A stretch of DNA of 64,000 bases from Thalassotalea sp. 273M-4. GTDB lineage: Bacteria; Pseudomonadota; Gammaproteobacteria; Enterobacterales; Alteromonadaceae. Positions within the stretch are counted from its first letter, which is position 1. Every line of letters starts with the position of its first letter. The translations under genes were made by a program, and so were the position numbers. Under the pieces are notes generated by a model. The model was given only the letters and a program-made list of their open reading frames with translations. It ran no database searches and was not told the DNA's origin. Location of the stretch: contig NZ_CP166961.1 of NCBI RefSeq assembly GCF_041410465.1, positions 3,286,001 to 3,350,000 on the forward strand, in the 5' to 3' direction. Positions 18,436 through 27,560 of the stretch are shown piece after piece.

Positions 18436-19028
18436 CAATCTTTGTTACCAGTAAATTTACTCATTGTAACTTCGCCTTTTGCAGAAATACCTTCTTTGAT
18501 AAATACTTTTTTTACTGTCAGGCAAAGGATTTTCAAATCTAAGAGAAAAGATTGGTTATCTACATACCAAATATCCAGTTTAAATTTATCTTGCCATGAA
18601 ATAGCATTTCTACCATTAATTTGTGCCCACCCCGTTAATCCTGGCTTTAGATCGTGACGACGAGATTGCTCTTTATTGTATAATGGCAAGTATTCAACTA
18701 AAAGAGGTCGCGGACCAACCAAACTCATATCACCTTTTAGTACATTCCAAAGCCCAGGTAACTCATCTAAACTAGTAGATCTCAGTTTTTTTCCAAAGTT
18801 TGTTAACCTTTCTTCATCTGGTAATATACTTCCATTGGAATCTACTTGATCAAGCATACTTCTAAATTTGTACATGTTAAATATTCTACCATGTAAACCT
18901 GGTCGTGCTTGTCGAAATATTATTGGGCTCCCTAACTTGAGCTTTACTAATAACGCAGTAACGAGGATGATTGGGCTCAATAAAATTAAAGCGATAAGTG
19001 TAATAATAAAATCAAAAAATCTTTTCAT
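18435..19028 (-). CDS. Initiating sugar-phosphate transferase, PglC type
   Basis: 197 aa, the short monotopic phosphoglycosyl transferase form. It moves a sugar-1-phosphate from UDP-sugar to undecaprenyl phosphate at the inner membrane, the first step of repeat-unit assembly. Seen are one N-terminal reentrant membrane helix (about 5-28), KFRSM, the catalytic Asp-Glu pair in [18 protein letters not shown], and VGPRPLL and [12 protein letters not shown]. Its close coupling to the PglD/PglE/PglF-type genes suggests diNAc-bacillosamine as the first sugar of locus 1. It is the counterpart of the longer, different initiating enzyme of locus 2 (45141-46517). Confidence 0.92.
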   Translation of the reverse strand: MKRFFDFIITLIALILLSPIILVTALLVKLKLGSPIIFRQARPGLHGRIFNMYKFRSMLDQVDSNGSILPDEERLTNFGKKLRSTSLDELPGLWNVLKGDMSLVGPRPLLVEYLPLYNKEQSRRHDLKPGLTGWAQINGRNAISWQDKFKLDIWYVDNQSFLLDLKILCLTVKKVFIKEGISAKGEVTMSKFTGNKD

Positions 19029-19067
19029 AAAAAATATATTTCTAAAATGAGATGAACTTCAATTATT

Positions 19068-20207
19068 CTATACTTGTTCAAGATAAAATAATTGCATTTT
19101 CTGCCAATGCTTTTTTCTTTCAAAGTTGTCAATAATATACTTTCTAGCATCTTCCCCCATTAGAGATAAATTATTACTATGCATACTTTCTAGCATAATC
19201 AGAGCTAGCTGTTCCGTATCTTGCTTAGGAACTAACCAACCATTAACGCCTTGTGTAATGATTTCATTACAACCGTTAATGTCAGTAACTATGGAAGGTA
19301 ATGACATTGCCCCAGCCTGCAGAGGCGTATTGGGAAACCCCTCGCGATAACTTGGTAAAACTAAAACGTTACTAAGGCTCAATGCATGACGAATATCAGA
19401 TTTCCACCCCAGATCATGAATTCTCCGGTGCTGAGATATTGTTGTTTGAATGTGCTCAGGAAGTGGTATACGGCTATCTAATTCACCCACCAGAAGCAAA
19501 TGCGCCCTTTCAGGTAACTTTTCAAAAGCATTGACCAACTCAATTATTCCCTTCTCTTCAGTAAACCTGCCGACAAATACGAAAACAAAAGCATCACTGG
19601 GTAAGTTTAATTGCTTTTTTAACAAAACCTGCCTTTTAGTACCCGTGACAAGCCCTTGGTCGTAGAAATTTGTATCCACACCAGCAATATTGCCTTTTCC
19701 TATGACCTTCAGTGTTTTTTTGGTAATACCAAACTTTCTTAAATCTTTCTTTACTCCCTCACCTTCTGGCACTATCTTAGTTGCACAGGCACAAATTAGT
19801 TTATCCATAAGTACTAATAATTTATGTTGAAAACCTGTTTTGCTTGGAAATATCAACCCTGTAAAAGTATGAATTCGAACAGGGATTCTACACAAAAAAG
19901 AAGAAAGCATAGTAATCAAACCCGCTTTGGGTGTAAATGAATGAACCATATCAGGTTTAATTGAACGCAAAAGAATAATCATTTTAATCAATGATTTAAT
20001 GTCTTTGATTATGCTTATCCCTCGCTCCATTTTAATTTGATGAATAGGTAGCCCTTCTAAAGTTGCTACATCCTCCATCTCTGGTCCAGGGCTTGTAGCT
20101 AACTCAACGTTAAAAGTGTTTGATAGATATTTTGGCTGCCCAGCCAAGATGCTTTTTAGTGTTAATGGAACGGTTGTCACTATAAGCAACCTTTTATTAG
20201 ATTTCAT
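19068..20207 (-). CDS. Glycosyltransferase family 4 (PglA/WbpH-like)
   Basis: 379 aa GT-B enzyme. The N-terminal acceptor half contains PDMVHSFTPKAGLITML and the HTFTGLIFPSK segment seen in PglA-type enzymes that add the second sugar (an N-acetylhexosamine) onto bacillosamine-PP-undecaprenol. The C-terminal donor half has VFVGRFTEEKGIIELVNAF and the EX7E-like stretch PSYREGFPNTPLQAGAMSLP. The ATG at 20207 overlaps the end of the preceding glycosyltransferase gene by 11 bp; a TTG one codon earlier is less likely. The acceptor is inferred from similarity and context. Confidence 0.87.
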   Translation of the reverse strand: MKSNKRLLIVTTVPLTLKSILAGQPKYLSNTFNVELATSPGPEMEDVATLEGLPIHQIKMERGISIIKDIKSLIKMIILLRSIKPDMVHSFTPKAGLITMLSSFLCRIPVRIHTFTGLIFPSKTGFQHKLLVLMDKLICACATKIVPEGEGVKKDLRKFGITKKTLKVIGKGNIAGVDTNFYDQGLVTGTKRQVLLKKQLNLPSDAFVFVFVGRFTEEKGIIELVNAFEKLPERAHLLLVGELDSRIPLPEHIQTTISQHRRIHDLGWKSDIRHALSLSNVLVLPSYREGFPNTPLQAGAMSLPSIVTDINGCNEIITQGVNGWLVPKQDTEQLALIMLESMHSNNLSLMGEDARKYIIDNFERKKHWQKMQLFYLEQV

Positions 20208-21267
20208 CAATAATCTCAGCTATTTTGATCTTGGTTGTATTCAGTGAGTAGTGCTTTTCAACCAGATGAATGCACTCTGAGTTAATTTCTTTTTGCAATT
20301 CTTGGTTCTGTAATAATTTCTTCAAAGCAATCTCCCAACCTCGCTCGCCTTCAACAACAATCCCGCCTTTAGTATTCGTTATAATTTCCCTATTTACTCC
20401 AACATCTGATGCCACACAAGGAATACCACAGCCTAGATATTGGATGAGTTTGTACCCACACTTACCTCTTTCCCAGATTCCATCTTCTAACGGCATGATA
20501 CCTACAGTAAACCCTCTAATGATTTCAACTTCCTTTGCTTTATGCCAAGCGACCACTTGAACATCTATATTTGGAAAGTGCTTTATAATCTCTTTAGTAG
20601 CGCCCACTAGGACTAACTTACAATCTAAACTCGAACAAACAGAATTAAGTTGGTCTTTTATGTGTACGATGTATTTCTGAGTTGAAGGTGTGCCCATCCA
20701 ACCAATAATGGGTTTACTCCCAAATTCTACTTTATCAGTTCGCTTTAGGTATTCTCCGGTATCAATTACTGTAGGAATTTTCACTACATTATCACACCCC
20801 GAATCTATAGCCTTTTTATATATATAATCATTTCCTACAACACAGCAACTGGCATACTTCATAACGCTAGCTATCTTATTCTTTAGCAGTAGCTTTACAA
20901 GAGCGTTTTCCGACATATCATAGTTATGAAAAACCGCATCATCATAATCAACAATAAATTTTATATTTAATTTTTTTAAGGCCCTTTCAGCAAAAGGAGG
21001 GAAAAAAGGCAATAATTCTTTTTCTATCCAAATAACATCATATCTTCGGGCAGTAAATAGGATTTTAAAGCGACGAAAATAGCTTTTCAAAAGATCTAAT
21101 TTATCTAGCTTTTTACCACTGTAAAGATTAGCGAGGTATTTATTAGTAGAAAAAGGACTAACCGTTATGTCATATTTTGAGAATGTATTTGTAGAAAGAT
21201 ATTGATAAAAGCGTAGCCTACTGCTTGCGCCATTACTCTCGTATCGAGTTAAGCAAAGTAGTTTCAT
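20197..21267 (-). CDS. Glycosyltransferase (GT4-like)
   Basis: 356 aa GT-B fold protein. It opens MKLLCLTRYESNGASSRLRFYQYL and has a C-terminal donor-binding half (IGWMGTPSTQKYI and the MPLEDGIWERGKCGYKLIQYLGCGIP segment). The latter is a common variant of the GT4 nucleotide-sugar region where the acidic pair is spread out. AAGGTAAGAA precedes the ATG. Its start overlaps the end of the wzy gene by 35 bp. Donor and acceptor cannot be told from sequence. Confidence 0.82.
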   Translation of the reverse strand: MKLLCLTRYESNGASSRLRFYQYLSTNTFSKYDITVSPFSTNKYLANLYSGKKLDKLDLLKSYFRRFKILFTARRYDVIWIEKELLPFFPPFAERALKKLNIKFIVDYDDAVFHNYDMSENALVKLLLKNKIASVMKYASCCVVGNDYIYKKAIDSGCDNVVKIPTVIDTGEYLKRTDKVEFGSKPIIGWMGTPSTQKYIVHIKDQLNSVCSSLDCKLVLVGATKEIIKHFPNIDVQVVAWHKAKEVEIIRGFTVGIMPLEDGIWERGKCGYKLIQYLGCGIPCVASDVGVNREIITNTKGGIVVEGERGWEIALKKLLQNQELQKEINSECIHLVEKHYSLNTTKIKIAEIIDEI

Positions 21268-22378
21268 TTCTTACCTTGTAGTTTAGAAAAAGCATTATAG
21301 TAAAAATAAAAATAGGGAAGCTCGTTCTTGCCAGAAAATAGTTATTCTTAAACGACAGCAAAATAAGTAACCCTAAAATACAAATGGATATTCTTTTAAG
21401 CGGTTTATTAGGTTCGCTAACGATAAAAGGTAAGATGTGAAATATAAGAACGACGAGCACCCCAACAATTCCAAACCGAAATATATCTTTAATGTATCCA
21501 ACATCGGATTCGAGAGTTTCTTGCCCAGTGCCCCATACAATTTCATTTAACGTTGATGGTAAAAAGAACATATATTCCCACCCCAGCGCACCTTTACTTT
21601 GACTGGCATATCTTTCAACAATTGTGTTACTCACTTCTGCCAAGCCATAAGTCACTTTCACTATCAAAATAAAATAATCAATAACCAAGTACGCCAAAGG
21701 AGCAACTGTTATTATTATTATGAGTTTTAATGCTTTAGGGACTTCACGATTAAAAGGAAGGCTTGCTATCGCCCAGCCACCAATGGCAATACCTAAAGCC
21801 ATACTAACTCTAGACATAAAAAGTGTCGACACAATAAAAAGAAGATAAAAGGCAAGTTGCTTATAAAATGAAATAGACTTAAAAGGGTTAAAATACACTA
21901 ATATAAGACCAGCTAATGCACCAAAGCCTGCAAAGTCAAATCCAGAAGCTAAGCCTGAAGAACGCAGTAACTTGTATCGGTCGTTTCCAGTTAGAAAAGA
22001 TAAATAATAGCTAATATCAACAACGAAAGCCGATACGATCACTAGGATCGAATTACAGAGTAAGACAAGTATCAAACAATGATATACATCTTTCATCTTG
22101 TTATTAGCCATGTTGTGAAGAAACATCCCTATAAATACTAAATTTAATAAGGCTCTGATCAAACGACCTACAGCAACAAAATCAAAATTGGTATAAACAA
22201 CCTGAATAATAATCTGATATGCAATAATAGACAAACCGATGATAGATAGGAACAGAGCTTTAGGAGGTATCTGATAGTGCCCTTTAATAATTAAAATAAT
22301 TAACGGAACCAATATAGATAAATCTAGGACACTTATTTTAAATCCCCATATCGTAAAAAATACAAATAGGAAGGTCAA
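21233..22378 (-). CDS. wzy: Wzy-type polysaccharide polymerase, locus 1
   Basis: 381 aa, almost entirely hydrophobic, with about ten predicted membrane spans and one larger periplasmic loop around residues 235-290 (LAEVSNTIVERYASQSKGALGWEYM). That topology and the position among glycosyltransferases and a flippase fit an O-antigen/capsule polymerase, which joins repeat units on undecaprenyl pyrophosphate at the periplasmic face. Wzy proteins share little sequence, so the call rests on topology and context. The start is a TTG at 22378 with AAGGA 8 nt upstream. Confidence 0.75.
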   Translation of the reverse strand: MTFLFVFFTIWGFKISVLDLSILVPLIILIIKGHYQIPPKALFLSIIGLSIIAYQIIIQVVYTNFDFVAVGRLIRALLNLVFIGMFLHNMANNKMKDVYHCLILVLLCNSILVIVSAFVVDISYYLSFLTGNDRYKLLRSSGLASGFDFAGFGALAGLILVYFNPFKSISFYKQLAFYLLFIVSTLFMSRVSMALGIAIGGWAIASLPFNREVPKALKLIIIITVAPLAYLVIDYFILIVKVTYGLAEVSNTIVERYASQSKGALGWEYMFFLPSTLNEIVWGTGQETLESDVGYIKDIFRFGIVGVLVVLIFHILPFIVSEPNKPLKRISICILGLLILLSFKNNYFLARTSFPIFIFTIMLFLNYKVRNETTLLNSIRE

Positions 22379-22425
22379 AGTTTTAAATCCTTCTATGTTT
22401 ATTTAAAAATACTTGTAGATTATAG

Positions 22426-23595
22426 TTATTGATATTCTCGATTATACAATGTCTCTAATTTGCTAACACCAGCATCTAAAGAGTAATAGTCCTTTGCGGC
22501 ATATAAACACCGGCTGACAATATCAGGTTCCTTAAGAAGATTTAATGCTTCTTGAACGGCTTGATTTATAGCTTCAGGTTTTTCGCTTTTCAATACAATC
22601 CCGACCCTATATTTGTCAACAATTTTTGATACGTCTCCAACTCCATCATTAACAATAACGGGAATTCCAGCAGCAAACATTTCACCTAGGCGTGTAGGTG
22701 ACGTTCCTAATGTACCAACACCAGGAGTAAAGAAAACTAAAGCTAATGACAAATCTGCTAGTTCATCATTAATCGTTTCTTTGGTCGCGGAGGTTATATC
22801 TACATCCAAATTAGCTGTGTTCTGCATTAAAATCGTTTTGGGACAATCTCGAGTTATAAATTTAAACCCACAATTTTCAATGTTATTTTTGAAAGCATTC
22901 ATAACATCAAAAATAAGACTTGTCGCAATTCGACCACTAATCAATGTTCCCATTGTTCCGATGACAGGAGCTTTGGTATCTTTTTTGTTGTATGAGAACT
23001 TTTCAACCGCAGCACATGTAGGGATAACGTCAAATTTATCAGCAGATATACCTTTATGTTTCAAGAGTAAATAGGGAATAGCGGATTCTGTAAGACTTAC
23101 AATATGAGACGCTGAGCGCAACATCCAACCTTCTAACTTATAAAGACTCTTTGCTAGCAAACTCTTTTTATTTAAGGTACCGTTTTCAATTATTTCATCA
23201 ATCCATAAAGCTCGCATATCAAAAATATAAGGTACTTTAAACAACTTATTAGCAATCAACCCTGCAACAGCGGGAACATAGCCTCGACAATGTACTAAAA
23301 CCTTCTCTTTTTTTACTATAAATTTACGAATCTCTAGTAACATAGTAAAAATATCTAATAACGTCGCTAATGTTCTAGGTCTTTTGTGATACTTCTTCGG
23401 CAACCAAGTGATACCATATTCTTGGCAGCGCTTATTGATATATTCGAATTCTGGTCCATCAATATCCTCTGTTTTTTCAAAAGACACAATTGTTACCTCG
23501 TATCTATCGGACAATCTTTCCATATAGTTTAGAACTTGGGACAGACCAAGAGGCTCACACAAGCCTGTGTAAGATACATATAATATACTTTTCAA
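22426..23595 (-). CDS. Glycosyltransferase family 4
   Basis: About 389 aa. I place the start at a TTG (23595) that gives MKSILYVSYTGLCEPLGLSQ, a normal GT4 N-terminus, with AAGG 8 nt upstream and 2 bp after the previous stop. An ATG at 23655 would add 20 residues and overlap the previous gene by 58 bp. The acceptor half has ILVHCRGYVPAVAGLIANKL-type sequence and the donor half has IGTMGTLISGR and GTSPTRLGEMFAAGIPVIVN. It acts on the cytoplasmic face, adding one sugar of the locus 1 repeat; specificity is unknown. Confidence 0.82.
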   Translation of the reverse strand: MKSILYVSYTGLCEPLGLSQVLNYMERLSDRYEVTIVSFEKTEDIDGPEFEYINKRCQEYGITWLPKKYHKRPRTLATLLDIFTMLLEIRKFIVKKEKVLVHCRGYVPAVAGLIANKLFKVPYIFDMRALWIDEIIENGTLNKKSLLAKSLYKLEGWMLRSASHIVSLTESAIPYLLLKHKGISADKFDVIPTCAAVEKFSYNKKDTKAPVIGTMGTLISGRIATSLIFDVMNAFKNNIENCGFKFITRDCPKTILMQNTANLDVDITSATKETINDELADLSLALVFFTPGVGTLGTSPTRLGEMFAAGIPVIVNDGVGDVSKIVDKYRVGIVLKSEKPEAINQAVQEALNLLKEPDIVSRCLYAAKDYYSLDAGVSKLETLYNREYQ

Positions 23596-23597
23596 AA

Positions 23598-24674
23598 TTA
23601 TGCCTTTAAGATTTTTTCGATATATACTTTTGCGATATGCTTTGCTGAAAAGCATTTAGCTCTTTGATAAAGCTTATCTATACTGATAACATTTTGTTGA
23701 TAGCTTAAAATTAGATCTGTTAAAGCCTTCTTATCTCCAACTGGAAAAAGCTGACCATACTCCCCATCGCTTAAGATTTCTCGAGGCCCACTTTTACAAT
23801 CACTTGAAATAACCTGGCAACCTAGGGACATCGCTTCTACAATTACATTTCCAAAGCCTTCGTAGTCAGAACTTAATATGAACAAATCTGACTGTTCGTA
23901 AAAAGGTTTAGGATCCTTTACAAACCCTAAAAGCTTAACTTTTTCATTCAAGGCTAGTGCGTCTATTTTAGATTCAAGTTCCTTCCTTAAACTACCTTCA
24001 CCCAGAATACTTAATTCATATGGGAAGTTGCTTGGTAAGCCTGCTACAGCATCAATTAAGAGTGCAAAGTTCTTTTGGTGCTTTAAAGATCCAACCGCAA
24101 TAATTTTCAATTTTTTTGAGTTATTAGAACAAAGTTTTTTTGTAGAAACGCCATCGTCTTTAAATGCGGGATTATAAACCACCTCAAAAGATTGCTTATC
24201 AAGGCCTGACAAGTTGGCTAAATCTTCTCCTATTCCTTTTGAAACCACTCTTCTTAAATTAGCTAGAGGATAAATAAAGCGAACAGAAAGCCTCAGGAAC
24301 GTGAATTTAAGTTTATTGAGTGCCTTATAAGATTTAGACAAGGTATTATGGTCACTAACTACAATCTTTGTATCTACACATTTCCCAGCTAAAATAGTTA
24401 TAATTGAGATGGGCCACATAACCCCTATGACTATGTCATAAGCTTCTTCTTTAAATACCTTAATTAAACGAGGGCAAGCTTTAAAAATATTTTTACAGTC
24501 TAAACTTATTATTCTACTTTTTTCTGGAACTAGCTTTAGTAATTCTCCTGTTTGGGACAATAATATAAAGTCTACCTGATAACCTAAAGCGATCCATTCA
24601 GACGCTAAATTAATATGCATTCTTTCAGCTCCGCCTCCACGCAAATCAGGTAAAACAATGGCTATTTTTTTCAT
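23598..24674 (-). CDS. Glycosyltransferase family 4
   Basis: 358 aa GT-B enzyme. The N-terminus MKKIAIVLPDLRGGGAERMH has the GGGAER loop typical of GT4 acceptor domains. The C-terminal half has VGSLKHQKNFALLIDAV and SSDYEGFGNVIVEAMSLGC, containing the EX7E motif that binds the nucleotide sugar. Its ATG overlaps the wzx stop by 4 bp (ATGA), indicating translational coupling. The linkage made is unknown. Confidence 0.88.
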   Translation of the reverse strand: MKKIAIVLPDLRGGGAERMHINLASEWIALGYQVDFILLSQTGELLKLVPEKSRIISLDCKNIFKACPRLIKVFKEEAYDIVIGVMWPISIITILAGKCVDTKIVVSDHNTLSKSYKALNKLKFTFLRLSVRFIYPLANLRRVVSKGIGEDLANLSGLDKQSFEVVYNPAFKDDGVSTKKLCSNNSKKLKIIAVGSLKHQKNFALLIDAVAGLPSNFPYELSILGEGSLRKELESKIDALALNEKVKLLGFVKDPKPFYEQSDLFILSSDYEGFGNVIVEAMSLGCQVISSDCKSGPREILSDGEYGQLFPVGDKKALTDLILSYQQNVISIDKLYQRAKCFSAKHIAKVYIEKILKA

Positions 24675-25879
24675 GGCTTAGCCCCACTAGAAATCAAAGA
24701 AACAAAATAAAATAACGCTAGAGATAACAAAAATGACATTAATGAATAACCCAGAACAACGAGCACGCTACTAGTAAAAACATTGACAAGTAAGAATAAT
24801 GTGCAAATTTTCACACTAAAAGATATCAACTCATAAATAAAAAATTGTTTTTGCATTTGTAGTAAGGGAATAAGAGCAACCAGTGGTCTAGTAACAATCA
24901 CACCAATCGAGGAAATAAGCATAAAATTGAAAAAATCTGAAACTAAATCCCATCCCTCCCCTAAATATATTTTAAAGGCAAATTCAGAAATAAAATAAAT
25001 TGGTAAATATAAAAAAATAGAAATACTTAAAATGGTAAAACAACTTTTTACTAGTGCGCTACTTAGATTTTCATTGTTTTCAATTGCCGCCAACCATTTA
25101 GGGTAGAAAACATCTGTAATCGACTTACCAATTAACACAATTGGTAAGCCGGCTAAGGATAAAGCTATATAATATTGACCGATAATGTCTGTAGAAAAAA
25201 AACTAGAATAAATAAATATCGGAATATTGATGGCGGATGCACTTAAAAGTGTTTGCATAGTGCGATATTTAGTAATGTCTTTATTTTTTTTTATCGTATG
25301 GATAATTAATTTAATACTAGGTAAATTTATCTTTTTAATTGGCAAACCAAGTTGGTTAATATTTACAAATAACCCCAGTATATTACCAACAATCAAAAAT
25401 AAAGGGTTTTGTGTAAACAGACCACTTAAAACTTTTATTACTGTCGCAAAAAATGAACTTAAAACACCTGCTAAAGATATCTTAGCAAACTTAGAAATTT
25501 TGATATTTTGCTGTCTAGATATCTCATATAAACCACTCAGAAAGACTGAAAACGGCAACATATAAAAAAGTGCTGGAAGACTAGGGTATAGCAAATTGGT
25601 AATCAATACAGCGAATAATAAAAAAGAAGAGGTGATAAAATAAAGGCAAGATGCCACATTAATAATTTTCACTACCGAAAAAGTATTATTTTGAATCAAA
25701 ATTGCAATAGGTAAACACAACGCGGCTACTGGAGTGACTATATTTAATAGCGACATGAATTGGCCGTACTCTCCATATGCTTGTTGGCCAAACATTCTTG
25801 TTATAATAGGGATCGTGAGCAATAGCAGTAACTGAGAAGCAATAGAACCACCAACCATAACACCTAAATTTTTAAACAT
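24671..25879 (-). CDS. wzx: Wzx-type repeat-unit flippase, locus 1
   Basis: 402 aa, about twelve membrane segments, MATE/MVF-superfamily polysaccharide transporter. The N-terminus MFKNLGVMVGGSIASQLLLL and the positively charged loops (TRMFGQQAYGEYGQF) fit Wzx/RfbX flippases, which move undecaprenyl-PP-linked repeat units to the periplasmic face. It sits between an acetyltransferase gene and a GT4 gene, and it overlaps the latter by 4 bp. It is one of two flippases in the window, the second serving locus 2. Confidence 0.88.
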   Translation of the reverse strand: MFKNLGVMVGGSIASQLLLLLTIPIITRMFGQQAYGEYGQFMSLLNIVTPVAALCLPIAILIQNNTFSVVKIINVASCLYFITSSFLLFAVLITNLLYPSLPALFYMLPFSVFLSGLYEISRQQNIKISKFAKISLAGVLSSFFATVIKVLSGLFTQNPLFLIVGNILGLFVNINQLGLPIKKINLPSIKLIIHTIKKNKDITKYRTMQTLLSASAINIPIFIYSSFFSTDIIGQYYIALSLAGLPIVLIGKSITDVFYPKWLAAIENNENLSSALVKSCFTILSISIFLYLPIYFISEFAFKIYLGEGWDLVSDFFNFMLISSIGVIVTRPLVALIPLLQMQKQFFIYELISFSVKICTLFLLVNVFTSSVLVVLGYSLMSFLLSLALFYFVSLISSGAKP

Positions 25880-25882
25880 ATA

Positions 25883-26392
25883 TTAGTACCGATTGATGTA
25901 ATCTAAAACTTTTTGTCTTTTTGTATCCCCGACCAAATCGCTCATAGTGCAGCAATTAGAACGAATTTTTTCTGAATATGTTGTTATTTCTGTAATTTTC
26001 TTAGCAGGATTTCCAGCATACACAGAGTTTGAATCAAGATCTTTAGTAACAACACTACCAGTACCGACAATAACATTATCACCTATGGAAATCCCTGGTA
26101 AAATAATACTATTCATACCTATAAATACATTATTTCCAATAACTATCTTGCCATATCGATAGTACCTGTCACCATTCAAGTTCTTAACTAACTCTGTGGA
26201 ACCATCATGTGTTAAAAGCCTTACACCTTGAGTTATGGTTACATCGTCACCTATTGTAATAAGGTATGGTTCTGTACCCCAATCAGTAATATATATTCGA
26301 CCTCTCTTCCCAACTTTCACACCTAAGCGAGTAGCATAGGCCTTCACACCGTATACTCGAATAAATGCGTATTTAAAAAATTTATTTATCAT
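25883..26392 (-). CDS. Hexapeptide-repeat acyltransferase (CatB/WcaF type)
   Basis: 169 aa, left-handed beta-helix protein with isoleucine-patch hexapeptide repeats (ITIGDDVTITQGVRLLTHDG, IVIGNNVFIGMNSIILPG, NVIVGTGSVVTKDLDSNSVY). The His of LTHDG is the likely catalytic base. Such enzymes O-acetylate sugars of the polysaccharide using acetyl-CoA. It lies 3 bp upstream of wzx in the same transcript. A 106-bp gap separates it from wzz. The acceptor sugar is unknown. Confidence 0.87.
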   Translation of the reverse strand: MINKFFKYAFIRVYGVKAYATRLGVKVGKRGRIYITDWGTEPYLITIGDDVTITQGVRLLTHDGSTELVKNLNGDRYYRYGKIVIGNNVFIGMNSIILPGISIGDNVIVGTGSVVTKDLDSNSVYAGNPAKKITEITTYSEKIRSNCCTMSDLVGDTKRQKVLDYINRY

Positions 26393-26498
26393 AAGGTATC
26401 GTAAAAGTAGTGATTATTTATAAGCAATTTCGAATTTTTTCTCACATGGCAGACCATGTAATATGTTCTAAACAAGGTTTTGAAGAAGCGACAAAAAA

Positions 26499-27515
26499 TT
26501 AACATTGCCGAATATTATTTCTGTTCGAGTTTAAGTATGCAATGAGTAAAAAAACTAACGCAAAAACAACACCTAGTAATGTTATTAACACAACTATGAG
26601 AGCTCTTTTCGGGCTTTCTTTGACTTCAGGAACTATTGCTGGGTCTATAGTTTTAAAAACATACTCATCCCTGACTTTGGCGAACATTATTGTCTTAGTT
26701 TGTTCTTCCATTATGTTGTAAAGAACGTTTTTAATTTCTGCCAGCTGAACTTGCTCAAGCTGGCGCTCAATGTAATTTATGCTTTTCTCTGCTTCAACTA
26801 AGTCTCGCTCTTTCATCTCAAGATTTATTTGGGTTACAATTTTATCAACCCAAATTTTTGCCAACTTAGGGGAGTAATGCTTTAAAGAAATCTTCACTAA
26901 GGAAGTATCTTTATCCTGACTAACAGAAAGAATGTCTTTAAATTCATTATAAGCTTCTTGTTCAGAAGGAGTAGGGGTAAACGGGGGAGCCACGTCTCGC
27001 AACCACAGATCATCCTCTTTATTATATAGGCTCGGGTCCAAAACCAACTCATCATTAGTTTGATTCCAGTCGACAGAGGCCATTAGAGGAACTAATAAAT
27101 CGTTTTCATTAATGAACTTAGAGATAAATTGACGTGATTTGATAATTTCGATGGCAAGTCCTGTTTTATCGACACTCCCGCTTCCTAGATTAACCCCCGC
27201 AAGACTTGCTAATCCTCCAAATTTAGAAGCAATTGCAGCCATCCCTCCTGATTGCTCTGTCACAGGCGCTAACAAAACTTCAGACTTATAAATATTAGGT
27301 AGAGACAAAGTATAAACGATTGCAGTAAACGCAAATATAACGATGGTAAAAAAAACAACTAACTTTCTTTGCCATATATAATGGCACAAATCGGCAAGTT
27401 CAATAGGAGTATCCAAAGTCTGTACAGGTCTGTTCAACGTCAATTCTTGTAACACCTGAGGTGTTATTTGTATAGGACGATCATCTTGACGTTGTTCTGT
27501 TTTTTTATGAGTCAT
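26499..27515 (-). CDS. Wzz/PCP chain-length determinant, locus 1
   Basis: 338 aa polysaccharide co-polymerase. The N-terminal membrane segment (about 51-71) follows a 50-residue cytoplasmic tail. A periplasmic coiled-coil domain holds GGMAAIASKFGGLASLAGVNLGSG. A Pro-rich segment (VPEVKESPKRA) leads into the C-terminal membrane helix (about 303-326). There is no cytoplasmic tyrosine kinase domain, so this is a Wzz-like (OtnB-type) protein, not Wzc. It lies 45 bp after the SLBB export gene, matching the otnA-otnB order known from Vibrio cholerae O139 capsule loci. It should set polymer length for locus 1. Confidence 0.9.
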   Translation of the reverse strand: MTHKKTEQRQDDRPIQITPQVLQELTLNRPVQTLDTPIELADLCHYIWQRKLVVFFTIVIFAFTAIVYTLSLPNIYKSEVLLAPVTEQSGGMAAIASKFGGLASLAGVNLGSGSVDKTGLAIEIIKSRQFISKFINENDLLVPLMASVDWNQTNDELVLDPSLYNKEDDLWLRDVAPPFTPTPSEQEAYNEFKDILSVSQDKDTSLVKISLKHYSPKLAKIWVDKIVTQINLEMKERDLVEAEKSINYIERQLEQVQLAEIKNVLYNIMEEQTKTIMFAKVRDEYVFKTIDPAIVPEVKESPKRALIVVLITLLGVVFALVFLLIAYLNSNRNNIRQC

Positions 27516-27560
27516 AACTTTCTTATTACCGAAAAATTAGATTTATTTAATTACTATGAG

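Noticed and set aside
22426..23655. Start of the GT4 gene at ATG 23655
   Set aside because: It would overlap the preceding gene by 58 bp and add 20 non-conserved residues; the TTG at 23595 has a ribosome site and fits family length.
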